From positions 2,666,001 through 2,730,000 of the forward strand of contig NZ_JBEPOC010000001.1 in NCBI RefSeq assembly GCF_040546585.1: 64,000 bases of DNA, written 5' to 3'. Positions 26,284 through 33,840 of this stretch are shown here, one piece after another. The stretch's first letter is position 1. Every line of letters starts with the position of its first letter. This stretch comes from Marmoricola sp. OAE513 (GTDB lineage: Bacteria > Actinomycetota > Actinomycetes > Propionibacteriales > Nocardioidaceae). The notes under the pieces were generated by a model, which saw only the letters and a program-made list of their open reading frames with translations, searched no databases and was not told where the DNA came from. A program made the translations under genes and the position numbers.

Positions 26284-26913
26284 ATGCGCCTGAACCGTCG
26301 GCTCACCGCCGTTGTCCTGCTCGTGTGCCTGAGCGGCCTCGTGCTCACCGGGTGCGGCGGCGACGACAAGAAGGCCGAGAAGCCGGCTGCAGGGGAGACC
26401 ACCGCCGCCCCCGGCGGCGCCGAACCGTCGGACAAGCCGACCCCGAAGTCGGACAAGAAGCCGTCTGCGGCAGCAAAGCCGACGCGTCCGCCCGCAGACA
26501 CCTACACCCCGCTCGACGACGCCCGCTGCGCTCAGGTCAGCACCATCGCTGCGCGCGCGCTCGGCGCGCCCGTTCTCGAGTACCGCCCCGAGGGCGGCGC
26601 CTGCGAGAACCCGGACGACGCCTTCGAGGGCGACGACGTCGACGGCAGGGCCGTGCACGTCACCGTCAACACCCTGCCCGACCGGTTTCCGACGGGGGAG
26701 GCGTACGTCGCCGAACTCCGGGCCGAGGCCGACGCCGGGATGACCGAGCTGCGACTCGATGGCTGGTCCTACGCGACTCGGGTCGGGGCGGCGTACACGC
26801 TGGCTCGTGTGGTGGGGAAGAAGGTGCTGGTCTGCAGCGGCCAGGGTTACGGCAGCCAGACGAAGTTCGTCGGGTTCTGCGACGACGTGCGGGACGTGCT
26901 GCTCGCAGGCTGA
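26284..26913 (+). CDS. Lipoprotein, function unknown
   Basis: 209 residues with signal LTAVVLLVCLSGLVLTGC (lipobox LTGC). A Lys/Pro/Ala-rich linker to about residue 75 is followed by a compact domain with four cysteines. CAQVSTIAARALGA and CENPDDAFEG resemble the small DUF3558-like sensor or binding domains of actinobacterial lipoproteins, but the match is loose. Probably outer-face and membrane-anchored. The nuclease-like gene follows 35 bases downstream with its own promoter. Confidence 0.7.
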   Translation: MRLNRRLTAVVLLVCLSGLVLTGCGGDDKKAEKPAAGETTAAPGGAEPSDKPTPKSDKKPSAAAKPTRPPADTYTPLDDARCAQVSTIAARALGAPVLEYRPEGGACENPDDAFEGDDVDGRAVHVTVNTLPDRFPTGEAYVAELRAEADAGMTELRLDGWSYATRVGAAYTLARVVGKKVLVCSGQGYGSQTKFVGFCDDVRDVLLAG

Positions 26914-26936
26914 CTCAGACCGGCACCGGTCACCCC

Positions 26937-26942
26937 TACGCT
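26937..26942 (+). promoter_or_regulatory. -10 box, leaderless start of EEP-family gene
   Basis: TACGCT, six bases, GTG at 26949. Confidence 0.6.
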
Positions 26943-26948
26943 CGACCC

Positions 26949-27617
26949 GTGCGGATCGGGACCTGGAACCTGGAAGGCAAGTGGTCGGACGATCACGCCC
27001 GTCTGCTCGGCGAGCTCGCCTGCGACGTGTGGTTGCTGACTGAGAACGTGCCATTGGCTCGCCCCGACGGGTACGACCTGCACCTCACCGTGGACCGGAT
27101 GGGCGAAAAGAAGTACTGGGCGGGCATCGCATCGCGCTGGCCGATCGATCCACTGCCTGATCCGGACGTCGCATCGGCCCTCGGCCAGATCAGCGGGGTC
27201 CGCTTCTGCTCATCCGTGCTGCCGTGGAAACAGGCTGGTCAGTACTCGCCGTGGGGCGGTGGGTCCCACGGGAGGGAGATGGCCGAGGTCCTTGGGCGAC
27301 TCCGTCCGGTTCTCGCAGAACCTCCGGTCGTTTGGGGCGGTGACTGGAACCAGCCGCTCTCCGGCAACATCCAGGGGTTCACCCGCGATGCCCAGCGAGT
27401 CCTGCTAGGCGCCGTCGATGCAGCCGGGCTGGTGGTGCCCACCCAGCTGCTCCCGGGGCGACCGGCCGGACAGCAATCGATCGACCACATCGCCGTACCT
27501 GCGAGCTGGGAGGTCGTAGATGCTGGACATGTGGCGGTGACGCCGAGTTTGTCTGATCACGATGCGTACTGGATCGAGGTTGTCGCCCCGGGCTCGACCG
27601 CTCCCTCCCACACCTAG
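26949..27617 (+). CDS. Endonuclease/exonuclease/phosphatase-family protein
   Basis: 222 residues. The family motifs appear in order: (V)RIGTWNLEGKW at the start (Asn and Glu for metal binding), VVWGGDWNQPL in the middle (catalytic Asp and Asn) and the C-terminal SDHDAY with the catalytic Asp-His pair. Enzymes of this fold cleave phosphodiester bonds in nucleic acids or phospholipids. There is no signal peptide, so it is probably cytoplasmic. The substrate is unknown. Confidence 0.85.
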   Translation: MRIGTWNLEGKWSDDHARLLGELACDVWLLTENVPLARPDGYDLHLTVDRMGEKKYWAGIASRWPIDPLPDPDVASALGQISGVRFCSSVLPWKQAGQYSPWGGGSHGREMAEVLGRLRPVLAEPPVVWGGDWNQPLSGNIQGFTRDAQRVLLGAVDAAGLVVPTQLLPGRPAGQQSIDHIAVPASWEVVDAGHVAVTPSLSDHDAYWIEVVAPGSTAPSHT

Positions 27618-27620
27618 ACT
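27615..27620 (+). promoter_or_regulatory. -10 box, leaderless start of dapF
   Basis: TAGACT, six bases, GTG at 27627. It overlaps the stop codon of the upstream gene. Confidence 0.65.
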
Positions 27621-27626
27621 GGTCCG

Positions 27627-28466
27627 GTGGACATCTCCTTCGTCAAGGGTCACGGCACCGAGAACGACTTCGTGCTGATCCCCGATGCCAACGGCAAGCT
27701 CGACCTCACCGCCGAGCAGGTCGTGCGGCTGTGCGACCGCCGCGCGGGCATCGGCGGCGACGGGGTGATCCGCGTCGTACGGACCGATGCGACCGACGAC
27801 CCGGCCGCGGTCGAGTCGCGCGGGACCGCCCGCTGGTTCATGGACTACCGCAACAGCGACGGCTCGGTCTCCGAGATGTGTGGCAACGGCATCCGGGTGC
27901 TCGGCCTCTACCTGGTCACGCACGCCGACGCCGACCCTCGCGAGCCGCTGAAGATCGCGACCCGCGCCGGGATCAAGGTGCTGACCTTCGGTCGTGCCGA
28001 TGACGGGGAGCTGCGAATCACCGTGGACATGGGCAACCCGCAGGTCTTCGAGGAGACGAAGGTCAGCGTCGGCGACCGTTCCTGGCCCGCGACCAAGATC
28101 AGCATGGGCAACCCGCACGCAGTCGCGTTCGTCGAGTCGCTCGAGGACGCGGGCAACCTGTACGCCGAGCCCGAGTTCGACCGCTCGGTCTTCCCCGACG
28201 GTGTGAACGTCGAGTTCGTCGTCCGGGCGGGGGACAAGCACCTGTCGATGCGGGTCCACGAGCGCGGCTCGGGGGAGACCCGGTCGTGCGGCACGGGCGC
28301 CTGCGCGGTCATGGTCGCCGCAGCGATCGCCGACGAGGCCGAGCGAGGGACGTCGTACCGGGTGGACCTGCCGGGCGGCACCCTCGACATCGTCTGGACC
28401 GACGACGACCGGATCCTGATGACCGGTCCGGCCGTGCTCGTCGCCGAGGGCTTCACCAGCCTGTAG
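27627..28466 (+). CDS. dapF: Diaminopimelate epimerase DapF
   Basis: 279 residues. It converts LL- to meso-diaminopimelate for lysine and peptidoglycan synthesis. The two catalytic cysteines are present: C85 in EMCGNGIRV and C221 in SCGTGACA. The GTENDFV-like start KGHGTENDFVLIP and the middle MGNPHAV are also typical. Length is normal. It is transcribed from its own apparently leaderless promoter. A bipartite palindromic element separates its 3' end from the convergent thioesterase gene. Confidence 0.97.
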   Translation: MDISFVKGHGTENDFVLIPDANGKLDLTAEQVVRLCDRRAGIGGDGVIRVVRTDATDDPAAVESRGTARWFMDYRNSDGSVSEMCGNGIRVLGLYLVTHADADPREPLKIATRAGIKVLTFGRADDGELRITVDMGNPQVFEETKVSVGDRSWPATKISMGNPHAVAFVESLEDAGNLYAEPEFDRSVFPDGVNVEFVVRAGDKHLSMRVHERGSGETRSCGTGACAVMVAAAIADEAERGTSYRVDLPGGTLDIVWTDDDRILMTGPAVLVAEGFTSL

Positions 28467-28467
28467 T

Positions 28468-28571
28468 CCCGGTCGTCGAGCTTGTCGAGACGTGGTGAGG
28501 TCGGCGCGGAGGTCACCGCATCTCGGCAAGCTCGATGACCGGGCTGGCGATGACCGGGCTGGCTATGACCG
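28468..28571. repeat. Bipartite dispersed palindromic element, copy 2
   Basis: The left arm GGTCGTCGAGCTTGTCGAGA (28471-28490) pairs with the right arm TCTCGGCAAGCTCGATGACC (28521-28540). Inner GGTGA and TCACC extend the stem. Two further short copies of ATGACCGG follow. It lies between convergent dapF and the thioesterase gene. Confidence 0.9.
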
Positions 28572-28574
28572 GAG

Positions 28575-29018
28575 CTACAGCACCAAGCAGGTTGTCGTCC
28601 CGTGCGCGATCAGCTTCCCGTCGGCGCTGAACAGCTTGCCCTCGGCGGTCGCCTGCTTGCGGCCGCGGTACAGCACCGTCCCAGTAGCGCGCACCGGTCC
28701 CATGCCCGGCTGCATCGCGCGGAGGTAGTGCAGGTTGAGCTGCTGTGTCGTGTACGCCTCGCCCGGCGCCAGCGTCGTGTGCACCGCGCAGCCCATGCAC
28801 GAGTCGAGGATGGTGGCTGCGATACCGCCGTGGACCGTGCCGATCGGGTTCATCATCCGCTCGTCGGGGCTCAGCTCGAAGGTCGCGATGCCCTCGCCGA
28901 CCTCCACGACGCTCATCCCGAGCAGGACGGCGATGCCCGGCGGGGGCAGCTCGCCGTTCACGATCAGCTGCATGGTCTCCAGGCCGGTCAGGCTGGCGAG
29001 GTCCACGGTGGCGGTCAT
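28575..29018 (-). CDS. PaaI-like hot-dog thioesterase
   Basis: 147 residues from ATG 29018. The hot-dog signature is MNPIGTVHGGIAATILDSCM, with the HGG turn and the downstream Asp used by acyl-CoA thioesterases, followed by strands around YTTQQLNLHYLRAM and GRKQATAEGKLFS. It probably hydrolyses short or aromatic acyl-CoA. The ATG overlaps the stop of the upstream MFS gene (ATGA), so the two are translationally coupled and under the HxlR-type control described at 30485. Confidence 0.9.
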   Translation of the reverse strand: MTATVDLASLTGLETMQLIVNGELPPPGIAVLLGMSVVEVGEGIATFELSPDERMMNPIGTVHGGIAATILDSCMGCAVHTTLAPGEAYTTQQLNLHYLRAMQPGMGPVRATGTVLYRGRKQATAEGKLFSADGKLIAHGTTTCLVL

Positions 29019-30460
29019 GCGGGGTCTCCGATCGAGGCGGGGGTCAGGTCGGGCGTGATCTCGGGGGTGAAGGCGCGCTCCTTGCGCGGCAGGGCGAGCG
29101 CGGCCAGTGTGGTGAGCGCGCCGGAGATCACCAACATCCACCAGACGCGGTGGAAGTGGTCCAGCACGTTCAGCGGGGTGACGGTGCCGAGCAACGCGAC
29201 GGTGAGTGCGACCCCGAAGGTGGCACCGAGCTGTCGGACGGCCTGGTTCACCGCCGACCCGGCCCCGAACTGGTCGGCGGGCAGACCTTGGACGGCCGCG
29301 CTGGTCAGGTGCGGGATCACCATCGCAACGCCGAGCCCACCGAGCAGGGCGCCGGGCAGCAGGTGGCCGGCCCAGTTCGGCTCGGTCGTCATCACCGCGA
29401 GCATCCAGACGGCGCTCGACGCGTAGACGAGACCGCCGGGCACGAGCAGCGAGCGCTGACCGATCCGACCTGCCAGCCGTCCGAAGATCGGTGCGAGCAC
29501 CATCACGACGGCCGGCCCGGGCATCATCACGACGCCGGTCTTCACGATGCTGTAGCCCCAGACCTGGGTCAGGAAGAGCACCTGGGCGAAGAACATCGCG
29601 GTGAAGCCGATGGTGAACGCCGCCGTGGCGATGTTGGCCCATCGGAAGCTCGGCGACCCGAACAGCGTGAGGTCAAGAGCAGGGTGCGGGTGGTCGAGGG
29701 TCCGTACGACGAATGCCGTCAGCACCAGCAGGCCACCGACGAGCACGCCGATCGTGCGTGCCGATCCCCAGTGCCACTGGTCGCTCTGCACGATGCCGAG
29801 TGCCAGCAGGCTCAGGGCGCCGGCGAGCAGCAGGATGCCGATCGGGTCGGGGAAGCGCGCGGTGTGCGACTCCCGCGACTCCGGCATCGCGCGTCGGGCG
29901 AGCACGAAGGCGATGGCACCGACGGGCAGGTTGATCAGGAAGACCGAGCGCCAGCCCCAGCCGTCGACCAGCAGGCCACCCAGCGTCGGTCCGACGGCGG
30001 CGGCGAGCGCCGCGATCGCACCCCAGATCGCGACGGCGGCGGGCACCTTCTCCTTCGGGAACACCGTGAGCACGATCGCCAACGAGGCGGGAATCAAGGC
30101 CGCGGCGCCGAGCGCCTGGATCACCCGGAAGCCGACGAGCAGGAACGGCGAGGTCGCGGCCGCGCACAGGGCCGAGGCCAGCGTGAACGCGACCAGGCCG
30201 ACGAGGAACGTTCGTCGGCGCCCGAACCGGTCCGCGAGCCGCCCCGCGGGGACCAGGGCCGCGGCCAGCGCGATCGTGTACGCCGACAGGGTCCAGGACA
30301 TGGTCGCGAACGAGACCTCCGGGAAGCTCGCGGCGATGTCGTCGAAGGCGATGAAGAGGACCTGGGTGTCCAGGAAGACCATGAAGGCGGCCAGGCTGGC
30401 GATGCCGAGCACCGACCAGGGCTTCACGTCCTCCGGTCGTCGAGCTTGGGGAGACGTCAT
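29015..30460 (-). CDS. DHA2-type MFS transporter with repeat-derived N-terminus
   Basis: 481 residues with about 14 membrane helices, EmrB/QacA-like. Motif A is GRLADRFGRRRTFL and motif C-like glycine/proline residues occur in AAVGPTLGGLLVDGWGWRS. LDTQVLFIAFDDIA follows in helix 1. A proton-driven drug or metabolite exporter is likely. The first residues MTSPQARRPED are encoded by a copy of the dispersed repeat read on its reverse strand. A -10 box lies seven bases before the ATG. It is divergent from the HxlR-type regulator, which probably controls it. Confidence 0.9.
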   Translation of the reverse strand: MTSPQARRPEDVKPWSVLGIASLAAFMVFLDTQVLFIAFDDIAASFPEVSFATMSWTLSAYTIALAAALVPAGRLADRFGRRRTFLVGLVAFTLASALCAAATSPFLLVGFRVIQALGAAALIPASLAIVLTVFPKEKVPAAVAIWGAIAALAAAVGPTLGGLLVDGWGWRSVFLINLPVGAIAFVLARRAMPESRESHTARFPDPIGILLLAGALSLLALGIVQSDQWHWGSARTIGVLVGGLLVLTAFVVRTLDHPHPALDLTLFGSPSFRWANIATAAFTIGFTAMFFAQVLFLTQVWGYSIVKTGVVMMPGPAVVMVLAPIFGRLAGRIGQRSLLVPGGLVYASSAVWMLAVMTTEPNWAGHLLPGALLGGLGVAMVIPHLTSAAVQGLPADQFGAGSAVNQAVRQLGATFGVALTVALLGTVTPLNVLDHFHRVWWMLVISGALTTLAALALPRKERAFTPEITPDLTPASIGDPA

Positions 30461-30467
30461 GGCGAGG

Positions 30468-30473
30468 ACGCTA
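30468..30473 (-). promoter_or_regulatory. -10 box, leaderless start of the DHA2 MFS gene
   Basis: On the minus strand TAGCGT is followed by seven bases and the ATG at 30460. Confidence 0.6.
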
Positions 30474-30484
30474 GACCCATGCAG

Positions 30485-30518
30485 TTTAGAAAAGCAACTG
30501 ATTGATTTAGAAAAGCAA
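30485..30518. promoter_or_regulatory. Operator candidate: two 13-bp direct repeats
   Basis: TTTAGAAAAGCAA occurs exactly at 30485-30497 and 30506-30518, 21 bases apart (two helical turns). It is AT-rich in a high-GC genome, lies between the divergent MFS and regulator promoters, and ends seven bases before the regulator -10 box. Confidence 0.75.
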
Positions 30519-30524
30519 GCAACG

Positions 30525-30530
30525 TAAGGT
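30525..30530 (+). promoter_or_regulatory. -10 box, leaderless start of HxlR-type regulator
   Basis: TAAGGT, seven bases, GTG at 30538. Confidence 0.6.
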
Positions 30531-30537
30531 ACGTCAC

Positions 30538-31185
30538 GTGAGCAGCAAGACCTACGACCAGTACTGCACGATCGCCCGGGCCATGGACCTGATCGGCGAC
30601 CGCTGGACGCTGCTCGTGCTCCGAGAGCTCTCCTTCGGCGAGCAGCGCTTCACCGACCTGAAGGCGGGTCTGCCCGGCATCGCGACGAACCTGCTCAGCG
30701 AGCGGCTGCGCAAGCTCGAGGAGGCCGGGCTCATCGAGCAGCACGAGCTGCCCTCGCCGGCTGCCCGCTCGGTCTACCGACTCACCCGCGAGGGTGTCCG
30801 GATCCGTCCCGTGCTGCGCGCGGTCGCCCAGTTCGGGATGCCCTACCTCGAACCGCCCGCCGAGGGTCAGGTCCGTCCGCGGATGGCCGTCTTCGGCGGC
30901 ATCGGGGCGATGTTCGACCCGGTGGGAGCGGTCGGCGCCGACCTGCGGCTGCGGTTCGTGCTGGACGGCGAGGAGCACTGGCTGGAGGTCCGTGACGGCA
31001 AGCTCGTCCGCGCCGATGTCACCGCCGAGCCCGACCTCACCGTCACCGGGGGTGCGGCCGCTCTCTTCGAGCTCACCCGCGGCGTCGAGCTGGACGCGCT
31101 CGCGCCGCGACTGGTGGTCGAGGGCAGCGACGCGGCGCGGCGTACGTTCGCGCGGTGCTTCCCGGTCCCGGTTTACGTTCGTTAA
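30538..31185 (+). CDS. HxlR-family regulator fused to SCP2-like ligand domain
   Basis: 215 residues. Residues about 8-100 are an HxlR winged helix: YCTIARAMDLIGDRWTLLVL, then RFTDLKAGLPGIATNLLSER (recognition helix), then the wing. The family Cys is at position 9. Residues about 120-210 resemble an SCP2 sterol-carrier domain (LRLRFVLDGEEHWLEVRDGK, DLTVTGGAAALFELT), probably the ligand sensor. It likely represses the divergent MFS-thioesterase operon and itself through the 13-bp repeats. A lipid or acyl ligand would fit the adjacent thioesterase, by inference. Confidence 0.85.
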   Translation: MSSKTYDQYCTIARAMDLIGDRWTLLVLRELSFGEQRFTDLKAGLPGIATNLLSERLRKLEEAGLIEQHELPSPAARSVYRLTREGVRIRPVLRAVAQFGMPYLEPPAEGQVRPRMAVFGGIGAMFDPVGAVGADLRLRFVLDGEEHWLEVRDGKLVRADVTAEPDLTVTGGAAALFELTRGVELDALAPRLVVEGSDAARRTFARCFPVPVYVR

Positions 31186-31219
31186 CCGGACACCCTGCCG
31201 GAGCGCCACCTGGGGGCTC

Positions 31220-31225
31220 TAGGAT
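31220..31225 (+). promoter_or_regulatory. -10 box, leaderless start of SDR gene
   Basis: TAGGAT, seven bases, ATG at 31233. Confidence 0.6.
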
Positions 31226-31232
31226 CGCCGCC

Positions 31233-32009
31233 ATGGACATCAATGGAGCCAGTGCAATTGTCACCGGTGGCGCGTCCGGAATCGGAGCCGCCGCCGCCCG
31301 TCAGCTCGCCGCCAAGGGCGCGATCGTGGTCATCGCCGACCTGAACGCCGAGGCCGGTGAAGCCCTCGCCCAGGAGATCGGCGGCGCGTTCGTCAACGTC
31401 GATGTGACCAACACCGAGCAGATCCAGACCGCGGTCAACACCGCCGTCGAGCTCGCCCCGCTGCGTGCCGTGGTCAACTCGGCCGGCATCGGCTGGGCGC
31501 AGCGCACGATCGGTCGCGACGGGAACCCGGACTCGGCCCACAACCTGGATGCGTTCAAGAAGGTCATCGCGATCAACCTGATCGGCACCTTCGACGTGGT
31601 CCGCCTCGCGGCGACCGCGATGAGCCTGAACGAGCCGAACGAGAGTGGCGAGCGTGGCGCGATCGTGAACCTGGCGTCTGTCGCCGCGTTCGACGGCCAG
31701 ATCGGCCAGGCGTCGTACTCGGCCTCCAAGGGTGGCGTCGTCGGCATGACCCTCCCGGTCGCCCGCGACCTGTCCTCGGCCGGCATCCGGCTCAACACGG
31801 TCGCTCCGGGCCTGATCGACACCCCGATCTACGGCGAGGGCGAGGCCTCCGAGGCGTTCAAGGCGAACCTCGGCCAGAACGTGCTCTTCCCCAAGCGGCT
31901 CGGCACCGGCGACGAGCTCGCCAGCATGGTCATCGAGTGCATCACCAACTCGTACATGAACGCGGAGGTCATCCGCGTCGACGGCGGCATCCGGATGCCT
32001 CCCAAGTAG
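31233..32009 (+). CDS. SDR oxidoreductase, 3-hydroxyacyl-CoA dehydrogenase (HSD10)-like
   Basis: 258 residues. Nucleotide-binding motif TGGASGIG (11-18), NAG-like motif in VVNSAGIG, catalytic S149, Y162 and K166 in LASVAAFDGQIGQASYSASK. The C-terminal GQNVLFPKRLGTGDELASMV and the full layout match the type-10 17-beta-hydroxysteroid/3-hydroxyacyl-CoA dehydrogenases, which use NAD in beta-oxidation. Asp at the end of strand 2 (VVIADLN) predicts NAD preference. It is a single-gene unit with its own promoter. Confidence 0.92.
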   Translation: MDINGASAIVTGGASGIGAAAARQLAAKGAIVVIADLNAEAGEALAQEIGGAFVNVDVTNTEQIQTAVNTAVELAPLRAVVNSAGIGWAQRTIGRDGNPDSAHNLDAFKKVIAINLIGTFDVVRLAATAMSLNEPNESGERGAIVNLASVAAFDGQIGQASYSASKGGVVGMTLPVARDLSSAGIRLNTVAPGLIDTPIYGEGEASEAFKANLGQNVLFPKRLGTGDELASMVIECITNSYMNAEVIRVDGGIRMPPK

Positions 32010-32039
32010 TTCCATCTTAAGTTCAGCGGATTACTCGAC

Positions 32040-32045
32040 TATGCT
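32040..32045 (+). promoter_or_regulatory. -10 box, leaderless start of molybdenum oxidoreductase gene
   Basis: TATGCT, six bases, ATG at 32052. Confidence 0.6.
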
Positions 32046-32051
32046 GGCGGG

Positions 32052-33257
32052 ATGAACGCGACTCGGACATCTCGCAGGACAGTCGTCAAGGCAGCGGCCC
32101 TGGGCGCGGCGGTGGTCACCACCGGTGCACCCGGGGCCGCTCCGGGTTTCGCGGAACCCGCGACCGCGCCGGCCGGCCCGATCCTCAAGCCCCTGCCGGA
32201 GAAGTACTTCTACTCCTACGGCACCAACGCCGAGACCCGGTGGGACGCCGTGTCGTGGGCGCGCTACGGCACCGAGCAGAGTCGGCTCTTCGTGCGCAAC
32301 CACACCTCGACGCCGGTGATCGACCCGAAGACCTACAGCCTCGCGATCCACGGGTCGGGACTGCGCGACCCGCGGGGCGCCGACCAGCCGGTGCGTCTCA
32401 CCCTGGCGCAGCTCAAGCGGATCGGACGGACCTACCGCACGGCCGTGCACGAGTGCACCGGCAACGGCCGCAGCTACTTCGCCTCCCAGCAGGGTCAGAC
32501 GGTGTCCGGGACGGCCTGGAAGCTCGGAGCCGTCGGCGCCGTGACCTGGGAAGGCGTGCGGCTCGCCGACGTGCTGCGGCACGTCGGCATCTCGCCGGAC
32601 GCGGTGGACGTGCTGCCGACCGGTCTCGATGCGCCGTACGTCGACAAGGGTGTCGACTACGGTCCCGTACGCCGCCCGCTCCCGATCGCCAAGGCACTCG
32701 ACGACGCCCTGCTGGTCTGGGGCGCGAACGGTGAGCCTCTGCTCCCGGACCACGGGTTCCCGCTGCGCCTGGTGGTCCCCGGGTGGATCGGCATCGCCAG
32801 CATCAAGTGGCTGGGATCGCTGGAGGTCTCCGACACCGCGCTCACCTCCCCGTGGAACACGAAGTGGTACCGGATGACCGGTGGTGACTACCCCACGGAC
32901 TCGCCCCCGCTGACCGTGCTGCCGGTGAAGTCGGCCTGGGAGCTGCCCGAGGTGGCCACCCTTCCCCGCGGGGGAGGCAAGCTGCTGCACGGGCGAGCCT
33001 GGAGCGGCGCAGGCCGCATCGCCCGGGTCGAGGTGAGCACCGACGGCGGCACGCGCTGGAAGCGGGCCACCCTGCTCGAGCACGGACAGGCGTGGAGCAG
33101 GTTCTGGTTCAGGTGGCCGGGCGCCTCTCCCGGGGAGCACACGCTGATGGCGCGGGCGACCGACGTGGCCGGTCGAACCCAACCCCTGGTCACGCCGTTG
33201 AACAGCAACGGCTACTTCTTCGACGCCGTCGTGCGCCACCGGGTCCTGGTGAAGTGA
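32052..33257 (+). CDS. Exported sulfite-oxidase-family molybdopterin oxidoreductase
   Basis: 401 residues. The N-terminus TSRRTVVKAAALGAAVV is a twin-arginine signal, expected for a cofactor-loaded protein. The molybdenum-ligand cysteine is C135 in HECTGNGRSYF. PLRLVVPGWIGIASIKWL belongs to the Moco domain. The C-terminal domain (from about 290) is the beta-sandwich Mo-co dimerisation domain. It likely acts outside the membrane on sulfite or another oxo-acid, but no cytochrome partner lies nearby. A strong terminator follows. Confidence 0.88.
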   Translation: MNATRTSRRTVVKAAALGAAVVTTGAPGAAPGFAEPATAPAGPILKPLPEKYFYSYGTNAETRWDAVSWARYGTEQSRLFVRNHTSTPVIDPKTYSLAIHGSGLRDPRGADQPVRLTLAQLKRIGRTYRTAVHECTGNGRSYFASQQGQTVSGTAWKLGAVGAVTWEGVRLADVLRHVGISPDAVDVLPTGLDAPYVDKGVDYGPVRRPLPIAKALDDALLVWGANGEPLLPDHGFPLRLVVPGWIGIASIKWLGSLEVSDTALTSPWNTKWYRMTGGDYPTDSPPLTVLPVKSAWELPEVATLPRGGGKLLHGRAWSGAGRIARVEVSTDGGTRWKRATLLEHGQAWSRFWFRWPGASPGEHTLMARATDVAGRTQPLVTPLNSNGYFFDAVVRHRVLVK

Positions 33258-33274
33258 CGTGTGAAGTGACGTGC

Positions 33275-33316
33275 AAGAACGCCCGGCCGCACCCGAGATG
33301 GCGGCCGGGCGTTCTT
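33275..33316. terminator. Terminator after molybdenum oxidoreductase gene
   Basis: A perfect 16-bp inverted repeat, AAGAACGCCCGGCCGC (33275-33290) and its complement (33301-33316), with a ten-base loop, between convergent genes. Confidence 0.85.
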
Positions 33317-33328
33317 CGGAGGACGGGG

Positions 33329-33541
33329 TCAGTTCGCCGACTGCTCCGGCGGCGGATCGGCCGGTACGTCGTCCGCGGCGGCGACACCGGTCTCCTCGAC
33401 CCCGTGCGTCTGCGGTTCTGAGGAGCCGCGGACCTTGCCGACCCGTTCGCTGCTGACGCCCATCCCTCCGGCCAGACCGGCCGACCCACCCCCGTTGGGG
33501 TCGGAACCGGTCAGCTCGTCGGGGTCATCGGTGCCGGTCAC
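33329..33541 (-). CDS. Small acidic hypothetical protein, 70 aa
   Basis: Starts (V)TGTDDPDELTGSDPNGGGS from GTG 33541 and ends DDVPADPPPEQSAN. Rich in Gly, Asp, Glu and Pro, with GLAGGMGVSSERVGKV in the middle. Its GTG overlaps the stop of the 36-aa gene upstream (GTGA), so the two are translationally coupled. Function is unknown. The tight coupling and consistent third-position GC favour real genes over noise. Confidence 0.5.
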   Translation of the reverse strand: MTGTDDPDELTGSDPNGGGSAGLAGGMGVSSERVGKVRGSSEPQTHGVEETGVAAADDVPADPPPEQSAN

Positions 33542-33648
33542 GACGAGCCCTCGGACGGCTGGTCCAGCGAGGTCTCGGCGTTCTCCTCCTGGGCCTCCTC
33601 CTCCGACGGAGTCGGCTCGGCTGCGGGGTGGTTCGCGTTCGTCGTCAT
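33538..33648 (-). CDS. Very small acidic hypothetical protein, 36 aa
   Basis: MTTNANHPAAEPTPSEEEAQ, then Glu/Ser-rich sequence to QPSEGSS. Probably disordered. First gene of a two-gene coupled unit. TACGGC lies six bases before the ATG on the minus strand, close to the leaderless pattern. No known family. Confidence 0.4.
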   Translation of the reverse strand: MTTNANHPAAEPTPSEEEAQEENAETSLDQPSEGSS

Positions 33649-33696
33649 GCGGACGCCGTACCCGCAGGACCCGGGAACACACCCCCCTGGAACGAC

Positions 33697-33740
33697 CGAA
33701 CGCCCGGCCTGCGCTGCGTAAGGCAGGTACCGGGCGTTCG
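33697..33740. other. Hairpin in the divergent hflX intergenic region
   Basis: CGAACGCCCGG (33697-33707) and CCGGGCGTTCG (33730-33740) are perfect inverted repeats. The loop holds a second pair, CCTGC and GCAGG. It resembles the arms of the terminator at 33275 yet lies upstream of two divergent genes. Confidence 0.6.
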
Positions 33741-33808
33741 AGGTCCGTACCCGGCCGATACCCGACCAACCGGGTAGCCAAACGTCCACGCCGGCAAACC
33801 GTTCGCGG

Positions 33809-33832
33809 TTGTCGGTGGTCGCTGCCTACCCT
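33809..33832 (+). promoter_or_regulatory. hflX promoter, PafBC-like
   Basis: TTGTCGGTG (33809-33817) matches TTGTCRGTG exactly. Nine bases later comes TACCCT (33827-33832), then eight bases and the ATG. The described spacer is eight, so the fit is good but not exact. Confidence 0.5.
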
Positions 33833-33840
33833 GGAGGTCT

